NCBI GenBank assembly: GCA_021234155.1 | Contig: JAJEKV010000102.1 | Span: 3,451,193 to 3,515,192 of the forward strand | Direction of reading: 5' to 3' | Source: Isoetes taiwanensis | Taxonomy: Eukaryota; Streptophyta; Lycopodiopsida; Isoetales; Isoetaceae | DNA: 64,000 nt | Shown here: positions 34,766-47,809 of the stretch, one piece after another | Layout: every line of letters starts with the position of its first letter | How positions within the stretch are numbered: the stretch's first letter is position 1 | Notes under the pieces: model-generated | What the model was told of the DNA's origin: nothing | Databases searched by the model: none | The model's input: only the letters and a program-made list of their open reading frames with translations | Translations under genes and position numbers: made by a program

Positions 34766-37650
34766 ATGCCAAAATTACCCTATGGACTAAGTTACACGGC
34801 CGGGTTTTGCAAAAACGACACACTTACGCCCTACATTGCGGAGATTCGCCACCCACCTCCTAGGCCAATTGACTACGAATGTGTTGCACATGAGATAGTT
34901 TGGCGCTTCTTCGAGAAGGGGTGGGCTTCGCCAAAACTTGGTCCCTAGGGCAATGTCGACGCTCGAGTCCATTGGCGCAGACGATCACCGCTCCGAGAGG
35001 GGAAGGTTGCCCGTCCGCTGCCCGGCCTTCGAGAGGAATTTTGGGGCAAGCCGCCCTGGTGGTTTTTTAGGGTCCGTGCTCTCAAGGCCAACACCCCCTC
35101 TACCTCAAGACACGGCGCAAGGTCCTAGTCAAATCTGACAAGGATAGAGCCTCCGAAACGTAAACCCTATGAGTTGCCAGGTTCTAGCAGGGTTTGCGTT
35201 TTGGGTGCCGAGTTTTGGTCTTTTGCACTTGGGACGTGGCCGATCACATGCGCTTGAGAACGCCAAATCAAGCGGAACTGACGGAATGGAGTTTGGACCG
35301 TACTCCTCCGCTGTGGCGCTTAGAAGTCAAGGGCCGCTTTGCGAGAGCAAGACATTCGTAAATTGTAAATTAATGCATAGTACGGACTTAAATTCTGATT
35401 TTTTGTCGGCCTAGCTTCCTAAGTCATCGCCAACATACAGGCCAACTTTCAAAAATTTTGGATATGGTTTAGATCAAATAGTTTGCACTAGAACGGTCCG
35501 GGCAGCCTGTTGTTGGGCAGCCGAGCTGGCACACTTGCCCAAGTCAAACAAGGCCAGGACCGCGGCAAGGCCTCCTCATTAGAGGGGAGAGTCCAAACCC
35601 CGTGAGGCGAGCCCCCCAAAAGCTTCCCGAGGCAGCCTTTTCTCGCAAATAAGCCTTCCGGGGGCGACGCTAAAGACCACACTCCCGATCTCTTGCCCCG
35701 TGATCCCACCGCTGAATCCTTTGTTTCCGTGAACCCGGGTCCGAGAAGGTCCAAAAATCCAACATCCGGCCCGGAGAACATATCAAACCGCTGCGCCCCC
35801 GCGGGCGACATGTAGAAACCAAAGTGTTTTGTCGTCGGACATTGCAGAGGCTCAAATGCCGATCCGACTTCGCCACATCGTCCTAATGCCAAAATTACCC
35901 TAGGGACCAAGTTACACTGGCCAGTTTTGCAAAAGAAGAAACACTTATGCCCTACATTGCAAAGATTTCGCCAGCCCACCTCCTAGGCCAATTGACTACG
36001 AAAGTGTTGCACATGAGATAGTTTGGCGCTTCTTCGAAAGGGGTGGGCTTCGCCACAAAACTTGGTCCCTAGGGCAATGTCGACGCTCGAGTCCATTGGC
36101 GAGACAGATCACTGCGCCCGAGAGGGGAAGTTGTCCGTCCGTCGCCGTGGCCTTCTGAGAGGAATTTTGGGGCAAGCCGCCTCCGGTGGTTTTAGGGTCC
36201 GTGGTCAAGGCCAACACCCCCCTACCTCAAGACACGCAAGGTCCTAATCAACTGACAAGGATAGAGCCTCCAAACGAAACCCTATGAGTTGTCGTGTTCT
36301 AGCAAGTGGTTTGGCGCTTTGGGTGCCGAAGTTTTGGTCTTTTGCACTTGGGACGGGCTTCATCACATGCGCTTGAGAACGCTGGGCAAGCTGAACTGAC
36401 GGAATGGAGTTTGGACCTGTACTCCTCCCGCTGTGGCTTAGAAGTGAAGGGCCGCTTTTGGCAAAGAGCAAGACATTCGTAAATTGTAATTAATGCATAG
36501 TACGGACTTAAATTCTGATTTTTGTCGCCTAGCTTCCTAAGTCATCGCCAACATACGTGCCAACTTTCAAAAATTTTGATATGGTTTAGATCAAATAGTT
36601 TGCACTAGAACGGTCCCGGCAAATTAGCGTTGTTGGGCAGCCGAAATGGGCACACTTGCCCAAGTCAAACAAGGCCGACCTTGCAAGGCCTCCCTCATTA
36701 GAGGGGAGAGTCCTAACCCCGTGAGGGGAGCCCCAAAAGCTTCCCCGAGGCAGCTCTTTTCGGCAGCGCCCACGGGGCGACGCTAAAGACCACACTCCCC
36801 GATCTCTGCTCGTGATCCGACCGCTGAATCCTTTGTTCCGTGAACCCGGTCCGAGAAGGTCCAAAAATCCAACATCCGTCCCCGAGAACATATCAAAAAC
36901 CGCTGCTGCCCCCAAGGGCGACATGCTAGAAACCAAAGTGTTTTGTCGCTCGGACATTGCGGAGGTTCAAATGCCGATCCGACTTCGCCACATCGTCCGA
37001 ATGCCAAAATTACCCTAGGGACCAAGTTACACCTGGCCGGGCTTTGCAAAAGAAAGAAACACTTACGCCTACATTGTAAAGATTCGCCAGCCCACCTCCT
37101 AGGCCAATTGACTACGAAAGTGTGCACATGAGATAGTTTGGCGCTTCTTCGAGAAGGGGATGGGCTTCGCCACAAAACTTGGTCCCTAGGCAATGTCGAC
37201 GCTCGAGTCCATTGGCGAGACAGTCACGCCCGAGAGGGAAGTTGCCCGTCCGCCGCCGTGGCCTTCGAGAGGACTTTGGGGCAAGCCGCCCTCGGTGGTT
37301 TTTAGGGTCCGTGGCTCGGCCAACACCCCCTACGCCAAGACACGGGCTAAGGTCCTAGTCAACCGACAAGCATAGAGCTCTCAAACGTAAACCCTATGAG
37401 TTGCCGTGTTCTAGCAGGTTTGCGCTTTGGGTGCCGAAGTTTTGGTCTTTTGCACTTGGGACATGGCCAATCACATGCAGCTTGAGAACGCCAAGCAAGC
37501 TTTAACCGACGAATGGAGTTTGGACCGCATCTCCCCGTGGCGCTTAGAAGTCAAGGCCCGCTTTGGCAAGAGAGCAAGACATTCGTGAAATTGAATTAAT
37601 GATAGTACCTGACTTAAATTTCGATTTTTTGTCACCAGCTTCCTAAGTCG
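34766..37650. repeat. ~1.12-kb tandem satellite, about 2.6 copies
   Basis: Unit starts (ATGCCAAAATTACCCTA) lie at 34766, 35886 and 37001, giving periods of 1120 and 1115 bp. The third copy ends near 37650 at CTTCCTAAGTC. Shared landmarks in each unit include GTCGACGCTCGAGTCCATTG, TTTGCACTTGGGAC and, in the two full units, AGATCAAATAGTTTGCACTA. Copies differ mainly by many 1-3-base indels, often in G/C runs, so no frame is conserved between units. It is probably noncoding. Confidence 0.9.
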
Positions 37651-37739
37651 ACTATCTTGTTGAGATAAACTACGCCTTCGCATGTTGGTAGGGTATTAGT
37701 TCTCATAGCAGGGGACAAAATTAAAAAATAAATATATAT

Positions 37740-38060
37740 CCTTATCTCTTATATATATACAATTATTTGATGGGTCCTATGGGGGTTGAATGTGGGTAGA
37801 GATTAATCCTATCCGTCTAATTTTTGAGGTGGCACTTAAATGGCCCTTGGATTTGATGGGGGCATGGGGCCATGCATGGGCCATGCACCCCATCCATGAA
37901 CCGCTGATCGGGCACGTGTGAAATCTTGGCCCTTGATTTTTTAAAGGAAGATGCAAAGGAAGGTCCCTTTAAAAGGTGCTTTTTGGTGCGTCCTAATCTT
38001 AACCGTTGGATCAAAAGGGGGAGGAAAAATCCTAACCATTAAATTTTTTTATTAAATTGC
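37740..38060. repeat. diverged copy of the interspersed ATATATACAATTA repeat
   Basis: It begins CTTATATATATACAATTATT and continues with GGTAGAGATTAATCCTATCC, matching in outline the better-preserved copies at 39500, 47370 and 47810. It contains a local GGGGCCATGCATGGGCCATG repeat. Confidence 0.45.
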
Positions 38061-38329
38061 AATTTCTTTATTAAAAAGAGGTGAGGTGGCACCCCTTATT
38101 TAATAAAAAAGGTAATGAGGTGATCAACATTAATCGGTGGACTTTCTAGGAAGCTTTTTTATAATCACTTCAAAGGCCGATAACTGCGGTAGAGGGGGAT
38201 GAAGGTGAGACCCACACCATTGGATTCCTCCTCGCCGAGAACTTTCCAATGAGCTGGTGCTTTGGCATCGCTCCTCGAGCTTGAGCTAATGTGATCTAAT
38301 ACTAAGTTTTTTTTGAAACTTAGAATTTT

Positions 38330-39480
38330 ACTGTAATCTATGAATTTAAAAGAATCTAGGGGAATCTCCATAGGATTTTAGAGAATTTAAAGGAAGCTCA
38401 AGAGAATCTTTGGGAATCTATGAGAATCGCAAGGGAATCTTTGAGATTCTATATGAATCTTTATGAAACCTTTGAGAATGTAGAAGAATCTTCATAGAAT
38501 CTAAGGGAATCTAGGAGAATCTACATAGAAATATGAGAAATCTAGAGGAATCTTGAGATGATCTTTAGGAGGCTAGGGGAACCCCAACAAAATTAGGGAA
38601 TTTATGGGAATCTCAAGAGAATCATAGAGAATCTAGTAGGATCAAAGTGCATCTTCATAAAATCTTTGAGAATCCTTGAAAATCAGAGAATCTAAGGGAA
38701 TCTACATAGAATCTAAGGGAATCTATATAGAATCTAACAAAATTTAGGAGAATCCACATAGAATTTTGGAGACTCTAGAGGTTTCTTGTGATAAGTTCAA
38801 AAAATCTAGAGGGATCTTTATAGAATCTTAAGAATCTAGGGAAGCTTTGTGGAATCTTAAGGAATCTTTCATTAATAAGTGTGTTTTAGTAGGGGAATCT
38901 CGATAGAATCTAAGAGAATCTATATAGAATCTTGGAAAATCTGGGATAATCTTTGAGAATCTAGTTGAATCTTAAGAGAATCTTAAAGTAATTTATGGGA
39001 TTAAGAGTATTTAAGAGAATCTTCCTTAAATCTTTGAGAATCTAGGATATTTTTTCCTCGAATCTTCAAGAATCTAAGTGAACCTTTATAGAATCTTCAT
39101 TGAATGGCTCGGAATCTAGCGTAATCTAAGCCGCATCTTCATAAAAAAATCTTTGAGAATCTAGGGGAATCTTGATGGAATTTTCAAGATTCTAGGGGAA
39201 TCTCTATAGAATCTAACAAAATCTAGGAGAATCTACATAGAATTCTAAAGAATTTAGAGGATCCTTGTGATAACGTTTGAAATCTCGAGGAATCTTTGTA
39301 GAATCCTAAGAATCTAAGGGAATCTTAGGGAATCTTTTACACTAAGTGTGTTTTTCTAGGGGAATTTTGATAGAACCTAAAGGAATCTAAGAGAATTTAT
39401 ATAGAATCTTAAGAAATGTAGAGAAAATTTGGGATAATCTTTGAGAATATAGGGGAATCTTAAGAGAATCTTAAGTTTGG
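38330..39480. repeat. GAATCT-based degenerate minisatellite array 1
   Basis: Over about 1.15 kb the phrase GAATCT (variants GGAATCTATG, GAGAATCTAGG, CATAGAATCT) recurs every 10-25 bp on the plus strand with drifting spacers. No open frame survives. A second array of the same motif and orientation lies at 46330-46630. Confidence 0.85.
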
Positions 39481-39496
39481 ATGGCTCAAAATTTGT

Positions 39497-39790
39497 GTAC
39501 TCCCTTATAGTACACTCACTTGTATATATATACAATTATATGGAGGTCTACCAACATGGTGTAGAGATTGATCTCGGCCGTCCATCTCTGAGATGAGATG
39601 GACGGCCCAAAAGGTGACACGTCGTAACACCCCAAGCAACCCCCCTTATTTGGGGCTTTTCATCTGGGCCCTTGAAATTGGGGCATTTCATCTGGATCGT
39701 CGATTTAAGCAGACCCCTTCTTTTGGGGCTTTTAATCTTGGCCCTTGAAATTGTGTTATTTTATTGGACTATGAAGTTGTGATTCCGTCG
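39497..39790. repeat. interspersed repeat with a GTCCATCTC/GAGATGGAC palindrome (copy a)
   Basis: It starts CCCTTATAGTACACTCACTT then GTATATATATACAATTATAT, followed by CAACATGGTGTAGAGATTGA and a GC hairpin formed by CCGTCCATCTC and GAGATGGACGG (here with a 5-bp duplication between the arms). It ends in segments of the type ATTTGGGGCTTTTCATCTGG repeated about three times. Closely related copies lie at 47366-47600 and 47810-48000. Confidence 0.75.
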
Positions 39791-40883
39791 CATCCCCCAT
39801 TTCAGCCTTGCCGCCATTGCCGGACGTTGCACAAACGAACACAAGCCCAGTATTTGGACTTTTATTTGTGGGGCAAAGGCGGCCGGTTACTCTGTTTGTA
39901 GCAGCCCCTATGGTAGCATTGCAAATGGAAGAACAGAAAATGAAAAAATAGGTTTGTGAAAAACCTTTCGAATCTGTCTTATGCAGCCGGAAATCTGCTC
40001 CAGAGGTACTCCGAAGTTTCAGACTTTAATTTGAGCTTTAGGATCACAAAGTTTCAGCTGGAAAAATGTCTTTGCCGCTGCAGCAAAATGATCACAAGGT
40101 ATGTGTTGTTCTTTGCTTGCCGTAGCTTGCTTGTTTGTTTAATTTTAAATAATATGTCGGGGATGGGAGGGAATGGCGGACATTTTGCTGGATTCTGATC
40201 ATTCATGAGCTGGTTTGTTTATTCATCGGAACTTTAACATTCTAAAAAAATGTTCTCTATTGTAAGTTTTGATTATTTCCTTGTGCACGAAAGTCTTCAA
40301 TTCTTATTCTTCTTCAATATAGGAATTCCGTCCAATTTGCGAGGCATTTAAAAACAAATTTCAGAGTTTTTGTATCTAGTCAATGGCATATATCTAGTTT
40401 TGCTGCCGTTGGAGGATTCAAATCCCAGCTTTATGTGCCAAAGAACTAGCTTCCTTCCTCCGTTTCATATTATTTACTAATCAGCTCGTATGCATATGAT
40501 ACTTCCTCTGAAAATACATTCCCTTTGAAGATTTGAAAACATTATTTCTTGGCAACTGAATCGTCTTGTTTTTGTTTTCTCCGTCAGGGTTCTATCGTAA
40601 TCACCAAAACCGGCTTTGATTTTGCAAGCAGAGAAGAATAAAACGTTTAAGATATTGCTCGTATTTACTTTTGTGCGAAGGATGGATTAGTCGACCGTAG
40701 ATAATCACTGACTTGTGTCTGTGCTTGCTGGGCATTTATTTGGTGCTAGAGAAAAACAAGAGAGCTGGATGTGTATTGTTTTAGAAATATGCTGACCGTA
40801 TCAAAACGACAACTAATATCCTGTGTAGATTCTTACTACTCTAATGCAGGTGGCAATTTACATTTGGATGCGAGACAACTATA

Positions 40884-43800
40884 ATGGTTCATCCATTCAT
40901 GGTGGCAAATAGTGGTGATGTGCTTGCTGGCCCAGCTATCCTCGATGCATTACGGTATGTGTGTTTGAGTTTCTAACTAAGAAGTCGATGTCATTTTTGC
41001 CACTTCTACTTTACTCTTCCTTTTCTTTCTAAAAGTATGCCAAATTCAGTACCCAATTCATTATGGGTTATTATAAATCTGGAAAACTTCAAGTTATGTC
41101 AAGAATAGTACATTGCAATAAGCTAAGTTGTTGGATAATGTTATGTCATTAGATGTTGTAAATTTGAAAACTTTTGAGTTATGGCAAGCCATAGCACATT
41201 ACAATAAGCTAGTCTCTAGTCTTGCTAGAATATAATGTTATTCAAGTCCTAGCTCCTCATTCTCGATGCCAAGTTCTACACTTGTTTGATACAGGTTGAA
41301 TTTTCTGTGGTGCAATCAATTTGTAAGGTTAGGATTGGATTTTGTTACTTGCTTGGCCCATCACCAGGTAAATTAATCGTTTTGTCTTCTGTCATAATTT
41401 TAGGCCAATCTATAATGCCAGCATAGTCTTCAATACAAAACCAAGATGCAATACAGCTGGTCTTTTTGTGCCGTTGCTTGCATTCATGAGTTCAAAGTGT
41501 CCATTTCCAAAAGACAGATATATTTAAGGATCTATACAAGACTAAGTGGAGTCTTAAATATCTTGGCGACACATAACTGTTATTTTCATGCTTTCAAGTG
41601 TTTGGTCTTTACCATGATGAAAATGGATGTCATTCATCAATTCCAAATGGCCGTTTTTTATACTGCTGAAGATGCTAAAGGTGCATTGATTTGGCTCATA
41701 GATTGCAAATCTTTCAAAATTGTTTTTTTTTTACATCTATATGTAAGGCATGTAATTTTTATTATCTTATGCTAAGTTTGTTGAATTACCTATTTTTATA
41801 GGGATCTGCCACTGCAAGAACTGCCTTCTCTGGAATCTAGTCCTGCTGTTGTTGCATTAACTAGCCCATCCCCAGGTAAATTAATTGTTTTATCTTCTGT
41901 CATAATTTTAGGCTAATCTATAATGCCAGCATAGTCTTCAGGACAAAACCAAGATCCCTAGCTCTCGTCATGCAGGGCTTATATAATAGTATCAGGAAAA
42001 AAGAAAAGAACAGGCTGACGGAAAGGCCATGCACAACATCGTGAACACCTGACAGTTATTGCATGGTACACAATGCTACAGCAGTTGTTATACTTGCAGA
42101 CATTGACAATAAAATGACCTTTCCGGAATGGTCAAGAAATGTTGTAAGATGCTTCGCATATTAGCTTGCGCTTCTGCTAATACACCTGCCAGTACATGGG
42201 AACAAGTTAAAAGAATTAAATAAATAGCTAATGCGTCGGAAAGACCGTTGGAAGGTCTACAATTGATGCTAGGCATCCATTCTCCGAATTCCTAGCATAA
42301 ATGTGTCAAACACATTGCGAAATCAAGGAATGTCCTTGCTGCCATAGTTTTACAGTCGAGTAGAAATATGGCCATAACTCTTAGAACTAACCTCTGTTTT
42401 TTGCACAAGAACGTCCATTGGAAAGATCACGGAAGGTCTACATTTAATGCTAGGTGTCCATTTTTCAAATTCCTAGCATAAACGGGCCAAAACAGTGCCA
42501 AATCAAGCAATGTCTTAGCTGCCACAATTTTATACTCATCCGAAACATGGCCATAACTCCCAAAACAAAGCTTTGTTTCCTGCGCAAGAACATCCGGCCG
42601 GAAAGGTTGCTGGAAGGTCAACAATTGATGCTAGGTGTCCATTCTCTGAATTCCTAGCATAAATGTGTTAACATTGCCAAATGAGGGAATGTCCTTGCTG
42701 CCACAGTTTTACAGTCGAGTAGAAATATGGACATAACTCTTAGAACTAACCTCTATTTTTTGCGCAAGAATGTCCATTGGAAAGATCACTGGAAGGTCTA
42801 CAATTGATGCTGGGCGTCCATTTTCTAAATTCTTAGTATAAATGGGCCAAAACAGTGTCAAATCAAGCAATGTCTTTGCTGCCACAATTTTATACTCATC
42901 TAGAAACATGGCCATAACTCCCAAAACAAAGCTTTGTTTCCTGTGCAAGACCATCTGTTGGAAAGCTCGGTGGAAGGTCTACAATTGATGGCAGGTGTCC
43001 ATTCTCTGAATTCTTAGCATAAATGTGTCAACAACATTGCCAAATGAGGGAATGTTCCTGCTGCTACAGTTTTACAGTCGAGTAGAAATATGACCATAAC
43101 TCTTAGAACTAATCTATGTTTTTTGCGCAAAAACGTCCATTGGAAAGATCACATTCAGGTAGAAATATGGCCATATCTTCTAAAAGAAAGTTTTATTCTC
43201 TGTGCAAGAACATGTATCGGAAAGATCATTGAAAGGTCCATAAATGATGCTAGGCGACCATTTTCCAAATGCTTAGCATAAATATGAAGGATAATGAGAA
43301 CTTCTATGAAGCGCACGCATGTTCAAAATTGAAGCATCTATGGAGGCTGCTTCAGGGGTCTATCTAACGGATGGTTGCTTGCTTATTAAGGCAACTAGGT
43401 AGCTTATTAAGGCGGGCCATCTGGCATGTAGTGCCTTGCAAATTATTTGTGGATATAAGCTGAAACATATTCTAGTTTACATGCTCATATTATCAGCCAT
43501 GAATTTGGTAGTGTTCTTACTGCTTAGTGCCTTAGTTCAGTGAGAATGGGCATTTTGCTCAATACATGCAAACTACATGGGCTTATGATTCATGGATTTG
43601 TACTTTGATTCATTGGGAGCACGCATCTTGCTCAATGCATGCAAAATACAGGCAAGATTCTATATGCCATGAAGTAAGCCTGGCATGTGATTTACAATTA
43701 GATAGGTTGAGTAGATGCTTGTGTGCTCGTTGCACATGGTAAAAGATGTCTTTAATCTAGATATGTTTGATTCTAAAATGCAGATTGACAGGGGTCTGCA

Positions 43801-44930
43801 GGTGCTATATTATACCACACTAGAGGGCTCGTGTTCCATGTGTTCTTGGGATTACCTTCTTAGAGTGTCAGGACCTTCTATTGTTTTTACACTTGAGTTA
43901 TAGGCCTGATGTAGTTTCATATGATTTAAATTGCTACCATCTTTACAATTATTGTATTTTTTAAAACATCATGTTTTATGCAATTTCATTTTTTTTTGCC
44001 ATGTGCAGATTCTTTCATTCTTTTTGCCACATGTTCAGATTCTTTATTTGGTGGCGAAGGCAAACCCTACAGGAAATTACCATGCTATTACTTCATATGC
44101 CTTTCATTATCTAGGATTATGGTAAACGAGTGGTTGAAACATAGAAACCGTATTTGCAATTGCTGATTGTGCTAGCTATTTGAACGGCACTAGGAAAATT
44201 TTTCTGCCAGCATTACTCCAGGTAATTTTCGACTTTGTGTAAAGTTGTTCTTTGTTGTTTCCTACTTATAAAAGCTGATCATGCAGAGGTTGTAGAGAAG
44301 GAGAAAAAATCGGGGGCAAATAAGGGGCCAACTTTTGCGTACATGCTCTTGGTTAGCATGGTCAATGTAGGCCGTTATAAGGCGTTAATGGATATTCATG
44401 ATGGCAAGGTATCTTCTTCTCTGCTCTTATCTTCTAGGCGTGGCTTGGCATCTCATAGAGCTCTCAGCACCAAGCTGTCATTGCGTGCTTCACTTCTTCA
44501 ACGTGCTGCTAGGTTATCCAATGCGCATTTTATTTATTGGTCCATGCAAAGGATCACATGGTTAACAAGTGGGTTTTGTGATTATTCACCATTTTCAGAT
44601 TGTAGAATCAGGTTGAATACCTGGAATCATTTTGCTGGAAGCATCATCGAGCAATTCATTCAAGAAACAAGCCTCGATTCAAATCTAAGATGCATTTGTT
44701 TCGAAGAACTCTACTGATGCATAGAATTGGAAGTCAATGCAATGTTGCACTGCACTTGCTGCAAGTGGAGAAGATGGTTGGATGCGACCAAGTGGTTAGC
44801 AGTCAACTTAACAAAAGAGACCTTAATTTACAACCAATACTAACTTATTGTTTTACAGGGTAATTCGAAACCAAGAAGGTCAGCCTTTGCTGAGCTCTTG
44901 CAGATTTTGTTCATTCCAGAGTTACAATGA
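40884..44930 (+). CDS. possible small four-exon gene, 112 aa, unidentified
   Basis: Four exons join with GT-AG sites and consistent phases: 40884-40954 (MVHPFMVANSGDVLAGPAIL), 41802-41875 (DLPLQELPSLESSPAVVALT), 44287-44408 (EKEKKSGANKGPTFAYMLLV and VGRYKALMDIHDGK) and 44859-44930 (GNSKPRRSAFAELLQILFIP, ELQ, stop). The sum is 339 nt, an exact multiple of three. I do not recognise the protein. Introns are AT-rich; intron 2 holds a 180-bp satellite and intron 1 holds a partial duplicate of the exon-2 3' edge. It could be a real lineage-specific gene, a fragment, or a chance chain. Confidence 0.35.
41340..41960. repeat. ~100-bp segment duplicated at 508-bp spacing
   Basis: GGCCCATCACCAGGTAAATT (about 41359) to AAAACCAAGATGC, including CATAATTTTAGG and ATCTATAATGCCAGCATAGT, is repeated from about 41865. 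Both copies span an AG|GTAAAT donor, so the splice site of exon 2 in the putative small gene has been duplicated. Confidence 0.75.
42090..43290. repeat. ~180-bp tandem satellite with alternating (dimeric) monomers
   Basis: The landmark ATGCTAGG(T/C)(G/A)TCC recurs at about 42267, 42448, 42628, 42807 and 42988, then 43248, so the step is about 180 bp for five monomers. Type A units contain CACAGTTTTACAGTCGAGTA and ATATGG; type B units contain CACAATTTTATACTCATC and AAACATGG. They alternate A-B-A-B, giving a 360-bp higher-order repeat. The last units are rearranged. Confidence 0.85.
43300..44280. other. anonymous DNA (rest of putative intron 2)
   Basis: No gene or repeat that I can support. 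Confidence 0.45.
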
Positions 44931-44939
44931 TGCAAGGTA

Positions 44940-46320
44940 CGTATTTACGTTCTTATCTGCTATCATAAAAACTCATTGATAGGCCGATGAAAATCGTGGT
45001 GTATGGGCTTACAAATTTTGAAATAATTGACGCATAAACTATCTCAAATCTGCAGCTTCTAAAATTCCACTTGCTTTTGTTGTGACAGAACATGGAGTGA
45101 ATGACAAACACTTACATGGACTTGCAGTGCACTTCTTGGGATAGGGTTGTGTCCAGCATCAGGTCGTACATCAGGTCGTACAGTGTATACTATCCGCCAA
45201 TATTAAGAACTCTTGCTTGAAAGTGGAGAAACATTCACACAAGCAAATAAAGAATCGATCATACATGTTGAATGATGAAGTAGTGAGGTTCTATGATAGA
45301 TTTCACAAAATGCAATGTTGCTTGCACTGGCCATATAAGTTTTTGAAGGTAAAATAATCCATTGCATTGATTAACATGATTACTCCAACTGCAATTGCGA
45401 TAATCCCCTGCTCCAAGTTTTACTGATTTATAGTCATGCTCATTCTCTAATGTAGTGACTATCACGCCTAGTATGACTTATTTTGCCTCTGTATTGTTTC
45501 ATGTTGCCATGGTCTTTGATAGAAGCTTGACCATATAAGAATTCCAACGTCTGAGCTGACACACATTGGCATCATATTATCCATTCTCCACTTTTAATCA
45601 ATCAAATAATCTTGCACATAGCTGCTATTTGAAGACAGCCTTGCCCCCCATTACAATAAAATTGAATATTGCCCAACTATTCTAATTGCAAATTTTGCTG
45701 CACTTTTTACAAGTTCAACCTTATATCTAGCTGCAATGAGTCTAGATGATCAATAGGGAAAACTTAATTCACACCTAAATATGTTATTCATATCAAAAGA
45801 TAAAAGGTTGAACTTCAGTTACAACCATATGCTATAGCACACACATGGGTATGTTCTTATGCACAAACCATTTACAAAACACGCCCAACTACATAGAAAA
45901 TGTCTCGTGCTCACACAAAATTGCTAATGTTCGATATCACCAACAAATTTTCTAAGGTTCTCGAGTCATCTCCTCTAAGAATCAATGAGCTCTTAATAGT
46001 CATGATCAACCCGAGCTTTAGATGCCTCCATACCATGCACAGATTCTAAACAATGCAAACATATTTGCATTATTGATTTGGTTCATAAATTAAACCTATA
46101 GACTTTAACTCTGCTACTTCAAAAAGTTGGTTAATGGTCAATTATTGGTCAATCAGCATGAATGAGCATCTCAAATCATTGACCATAAATAAACACCTCA
46201 AGTCCTATAATCTTAACGTTCACCAGATACTTTAGAATGTCTTGCAGATTATTAGAGGCACTCAATTAGAAAAATTACAAATAGCAACTTGCACCGTAGG
46301 CAAACCCTACCACTCACCTG
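44940..46320. other. anonymous DNA
   Basis: AT-rich; nothing that I can support. Confidence 0.5.
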
Positions 46321-46329
46321 CCCTATCTA

Positions 46330-46630
46330 CTTAATATCTTGGAGACTTTAGGGGCGTCTAAGGGAATCTTCATAAATTTCTTAGAGAATCTAGGGGCCTC
46401 TTTATAGAATCCAAGGGAATCTCATAAAATCTAAGAGAATTTAAGGGCATCTTCACACAATCTTTGAGAATCTAGAAGAACCTTGATGGAATCTTAGAAA
46501 ATCTAGAGTAATCTTCATATAATCCAAGGGAACCTCATAAAATCTAAGAGAAACTATGAGAATCTACATGAATTTTCATAAAATATTAAAAAACCTATGG
46601 CAGTCTACATAGAATTTAAAGGAATCCTAC
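46330..46630. repeat. GAATCT-based minisatellite array 2
   Basis: Same motif as 38330-39480 (GGGAATCTTCATA, GAGAATCTAGG, GGAATCTCATAAAATCTAAG). It is followed at 46630-46820 by three loose repeats of CATTAAAAACC-GCTACTCAC ending in C-rich sequence. Confidence 0.8.
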
Positions 46631-47365
46631 CATTAAAAACCTTGCTACTCACGTGCCGCCCTTTGCACCACCCCAACGATCAAAACCTTGCTACTCTATT
46701 GCCCTCCCTTGCGCCTGGCCCCCTTTCCATCTTAGAAGTCGACCTTGCACGGTAGAAATGACGTAGTCCTAACATTAAAAACCCCGCTACTCACCTCCCC
46801 TACTTTGTGCCTGCCCCAACGGTTTGGGTTTGTCGATTGCTTGCCATAGCTCCAACGGCATACCGCATAGCTAGAGGAGGTCGTCCATTTTGTATTGTTA
46901 AGGCTTCTCACCTTTTCACCACCAACAGTCACGTGAGCACATAGTCAAAGAAGTTATCTGGCACGATACTCACCAAGTTGTCAAATTATTCTGCACATTA
47001 TACATTTATTGGGGATCCTTAGCTTCTAATTGAAGAAATTGGGCTTCCCATTGAGATAATTGGGAATATAACAATCCTTGAACGAGTTAATATTCACAAT
47101 TTGAGTAGCTTTCAAGTGTGTGCAAATGCATTTCCTGTAGATTGTTCAACAAATGCTACTTGTTAGAAGAGACATTGAATTCAACTTATCTGAGCCATTG
47201 AAAATAGGGAACATCCTTCACCAGGAATCGATGCCCGGCGAATAAAAACAATTAAGATGATTTTCATGCCAATAATAACTACATTCTCAGATTTATATGC
47301 TTTTCTATTTCGCTGCGATTGCAGCTTTGACTTTGACTTCTTAGCAAGCGACCAATTGCTTGATA

Positions 47366-47600
47366 CACACCCTTATAGTACAAATACTTGTATATATATA
47401 CAATTATATTAGGTCTACCAACATGGTGTAGAGATTGATCTCGGCCGTCCATCTCTGAGATGGACGGCCCAGACGGTGCCACCTCGTAACACCCCAAGCA
47501 CCCCCCCTTATTTGGGGCTTTTAATCTGGGCCCTTGAAATTGGGGCATTTTATCTAGACCGTCGATGAAAATTATTTGGGGCTTTTCATATGGGCCGTCG
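47366..47600. repeat. interspersed palindromic repeat (copy b)
   Basis: It shares CCCTTATAGTACAAATACTT, GTATATATATACAATTATAT, CAACATGGTGTAGAGATTGA and an uninterrupted hairpin of 11-bp arms CCGTCCATCTC/GAGATGGACGG (single-base loop, about 47447-47469) with copy a. GGGGCTTTT-AT segments follow. Confidence 0.75.
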
Positions 47601-47809
47601 GATTAAAAGGGAAGGTCAAATCTTGGCCGTCAATTTTGGATTGGAAGTTGCAGGGAAGGTGATAGAATTGGGGCTTTTAATCCAGATCATTGGAATTGGG
47701 GCTTCTAATCTCTTCCCTTGATTTAAAAGTCAAGGAAATTTAATGGGCAAAGAAATTTAATGTCCACCTTGATGAGGTGGCAATGCACATTAAATTAAAA
47801 ATCATCCAA

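Noticed and set aside
34531-37375. Many open frames of 60-160 codons on both strands
   Set aside because: They lie in the GC-rich block and the 1.12-kb satellite, and frames are not conserved between satellite units.
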